Below, piece by piece: positions 38,682 through 40,118 of a stretch of 40,118 nucleotides of DNA. How positions within the stretch are numbered: the stretch's first letter is position 1; the number at the start of each line of letters is the position of its first letter. Source of the stretch: an uncultured Pelagibacteraceae bacterium (GTDB lineage Bacteria; Pseudomonadota; Alphaproteobacteria; Pelagibacterales; Pelagibacteraceae). Location: positions 1-40,118 of the forward strand of contig CACBHZ010000007.1 of assembly GCA_902539195.1 (NCBI GenBank). The letters run 5' to 3'. The position numbers were made by a program, and so were the translations under genes. The notes under the pieces are model-generated. The model did not search any database. It was not told where the DNA came from and worked only from the letters and a program-made list of their open reading frames with translations.

Positions 38682-40118
38682 AATCCTTGTTGTTTAAAGG
38701 TTTTTCTAATACCTCAACTGGGTATTTTTGTTTTTCAATTTCAATATATATATTTTTGTCTTTTAATGTTTCAACTGTATTACCAGAATTGACATATCCA
38801 AAAGAAAGATTTTTATCATAACAAAAAGAATAATTTCCTGAAGTTGTTCTTCCAATAATTTTATCATCCATATAAATAGGTTCTTCATGTAATAAAAGTG
38901 GCTCACCAGGTTTACTATCTTTAAGAGTAAACATCATCATCCTTTTATCTAATTTTTGGTCTTTAATTTTTAATAGAGCATCTTTTCCAATAAAGTTTAC
39001 ATTTTTCTTATAACTAATTGCAAATTTTAAACCTGCTTGATACTGATTTTCCTCTGGTGAAATATCATGTCCCCAGTGAACAAATCCACTTTCCATTCTC
39101 ATAATATCCATTGCATGCATTCCACAATGAGACAGTTCGAAGTTTTTTCCCTCTTCAATTAGAATTTCATATAAATCCTTAGCTAAACTTGATTCAACAT
39201 AAAGTTCAAATCCCAATTCACCAACATAAGAAAGTCGTTGAGCCCAAATTTTAATGTCATTTATCATTATGAACTTCCCAGTTCCAAACTTAAATTTATC
39301 GTTACTAAAATCATCATTACTTATTTTCGAAATCATTTCTCTACTCTTTGGACCAAATAGACCTAGACAACAAATATCTTCTGTTACATCTTTAAAAGAT
39401 ACATCTTCATCTAAATACTTTAAGATATGGTATTTATCGTGTTCTCTTGTAGCTGCAGAGCTTACAACTCTAAAAAAGTTTTTATCCATACATACAACAG
39501 TTAAATCTGTTTCTATTCCCCCATCTTCATTTAGCATATGAGTATAAGTTGTTTTTCCAATTTCATTTTTAATATTTGCAGTACATAACTTTTGTAATTC
39601 TTGATGGGTTTTTTCACCCTTCAAATCAAATTTTGAAAATGTTGAAAAATCAAATAGACCAACATTCTTCCTAGCATTTAAAGTCTCGTGTTTTGCTGAT
39701 GGATACCAATTTTGATAATTAAAACTATATTCGTATTTTGGCTCCTTACCATTCAACGAATACCACATTGGTCTTTCAAATCCTCCTGTGACTCCAAAAC
39801 AAGCTCCAGCATTTTTTAATTCCTCGTGATAAGGTAAAAGCTTTTGATTTCTTGATGTATTTGGTTGTTTATAAGGCCAGTGCATTCCATACAGATCACC
39901 AAGTGTTTCTGTTACCCTTTCCATAATAAAGTTTTTCGATGAGTGGAATTTTTGGAACCTTTTAATATCCACCGAAAATAAATCTTCATTAATATGTCCA
40001 TTGATCATCCACTCGGCAGTAACTCTACCCGCTCCTCCTGAACTAGCAATGCCAATGCTATTAAAACCGCAACATGTATATAGATTTTTAACTTCAGGAG
40101 TTTCGCCTAATAAATATT
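38671..40118 (-). CDS. DMGDH-like FAD oxidoreductase with GcvT domain (partial, N-terminus beyond window)
   Basis: The frame stays open past the ATG at 40008 to the right edge, adding 36 codons that read YLLGETPEVKNLYTCCGF then NSIGIASSGGAGRVTAEW, the end of the FAD-binding domain of dimethylglycine/sarcosine dehydrogenases. About 481 residues are visible. Next come the middle domain (PYKQPNTSRNQKLLPYHEEL, ACFGVTGGFERPMWY) and the folate-binding GcvT domain (ARKNVGLFDFSTFSKFDLKG, THMLNEDGGIETDLTV, LSYVGELGFELYV, MRMESGFVHWGHDISPEENQ). It would demethylate dimethylglycine, sarcosine or a similar N-methyl compound, passing the C1 unit to tetrahydrofolate. Which substrate is not clear. Convergent with the EamA gene. 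Confidence 0.85.
   Translation of the reverse strand, partial: YLLGETPEVKNLYTCCGFNSIGIASSGGAGRVTAEWMINGHINEDLFSVDIKRFQKFHSSKNFIMERVTETLGDLYGMHWPYKQPNTSRNQKLLPYHEELKNAGACFGVTGGFERPMWYSLNGKEPKYEYSFNYQNWYPSAKHETLNARKNVGLFDFSTFSKFDLKGEKTHQELQKLCTANIKNEIGKTTYTHMLNEDGGIETDLTVVCMDKNFFRVVSSAATREHDKYHILKYLDEDVSFKDVTEDICCLGLFGPKSREMISKISNDDFSNDKFKFGTGKFIMINDIKIWAQRLSYVGELGFELYVESSLAKDLYEILIEEGKNFELSHCGMHAMDIMRMESGFVHWGHDISPEENQYQAGLKFAISYKKNVNFIGKDALLKIKDQKLDKRMMMFTLKDSKPGEPLLLHEEPIYMDDKIIGRTTSGNYSFCYDKNLSFGYVNSGNTVETLKDKNIYIEIEKQKYPVEVLEKPLNNKDFKN

Noticed and set aside
1-40118. Mobile elements, phage genes, CRISPR arrays
   Set aside because: No transposase, integrase or phage-type protein, no paired inverted repeats with target duplication, and no regularly spaced direct repeats were found on either strand.

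Overview
The window looks like a piece of a streamlined marine alphaproteobacterial chromosome of the SAR11 (Pelagibacter) type. This is inferred from the very low GC (about 30% by eye), the near absence of intergenic DNA (no gap reaches 150 bp and many genes overlap by 1-20 bp), three binding-protein-dependent uptake systems (TRAP, TTT and polar amino acid ABC), and typical alphaproteobacterial genes such as omega subunit rpoZ, a proteasome-like Anbu peptidase and a dimethylglycine dehydrogenase-like oxidoreductase. No transposase, integrase, phage gene or CRISPR array was seen.

Layout. 1-1396 (minus): a surface locus with an inverse-autotransporter beta-barrel lacking its usual fused passenger, followed by an overlapping secreted Cys-containing protein that runs off the left edge; a compact GC-rich structured element (1362-1397) lies behind it. 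1397-7427 (minus): an operon for a TRAP transporter (dctP-dctQ-dctM), malonyl-CoA decarboxylase, dusA and a TauE/SafE exporter. It is divergent from a class III CoA-transferase (7509-8651), and the two sides are served by candidate promoters that overlap each other. Together these suggest uptake, CoA activation and decarboxylation of malonate. 8652-16519: rpoZ with an acidic tail, an MFS carrier, a beta-hydroxyacid dehydrogenase, a PNPOx-like flavoprotein, beta- and gamma-class carbonic anhydrase homologues around a secreted HExxH protein, a redoxin and a GT4 glycosyltransferase. 16516-21984: a tripartite tricarboxylate transporter (tctC-tctB-tctA), an AbrB-type membrane protein, a GT9 glycosyltransferase and a DUF6165 protein.

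21987-31522: divergent Anbu peptidase and circularly permuted ATP-grasp genes, here without their frequent alpha-E and transglutaminase partners; a Nit1-like amidase cotranscribed with amino acid ABC permeases and a binding protein (no ATPase); then a compact polyamine/methylthioadenosine locus. That locus is a fused AdoMet decarboxylase-spermidine synthase, a FucA-like class II aldolase, mtnA and mtnP, with apt divergent. The genes form a near-complete loop: the fusion makes MTA, MtnP releases adenine (salvaged by Apt) and MTR-1-P, MtnA isomerises it, and the aldolase probably cleaves it to DHAP and a methylthio-aldehyde. 31523-35553 (minus): an elongator-type tRNA-Met(CAU), then a packed six-gene run encoding a fluoroacetate-dehalogenase-like hydrolase, a TauD-type dioxygenase, an AEC carrier, a small secreted protein, a 36-residue lysine-rich peptide and a methyltransferase. 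35676-40118: guaC, a tartrate/D-malate dehydrogenase family enzyme, an EamA carrier, and a partial DMGDH-like gene running off the right edge.

Recurring architecture: binding-protein genes are separated from their permease genes by hairpins; divergent genes share or overlap promoter elements; and convergent genes end in shared TTAA double stops. All functions are assigned by reading motifs; no database search was run.
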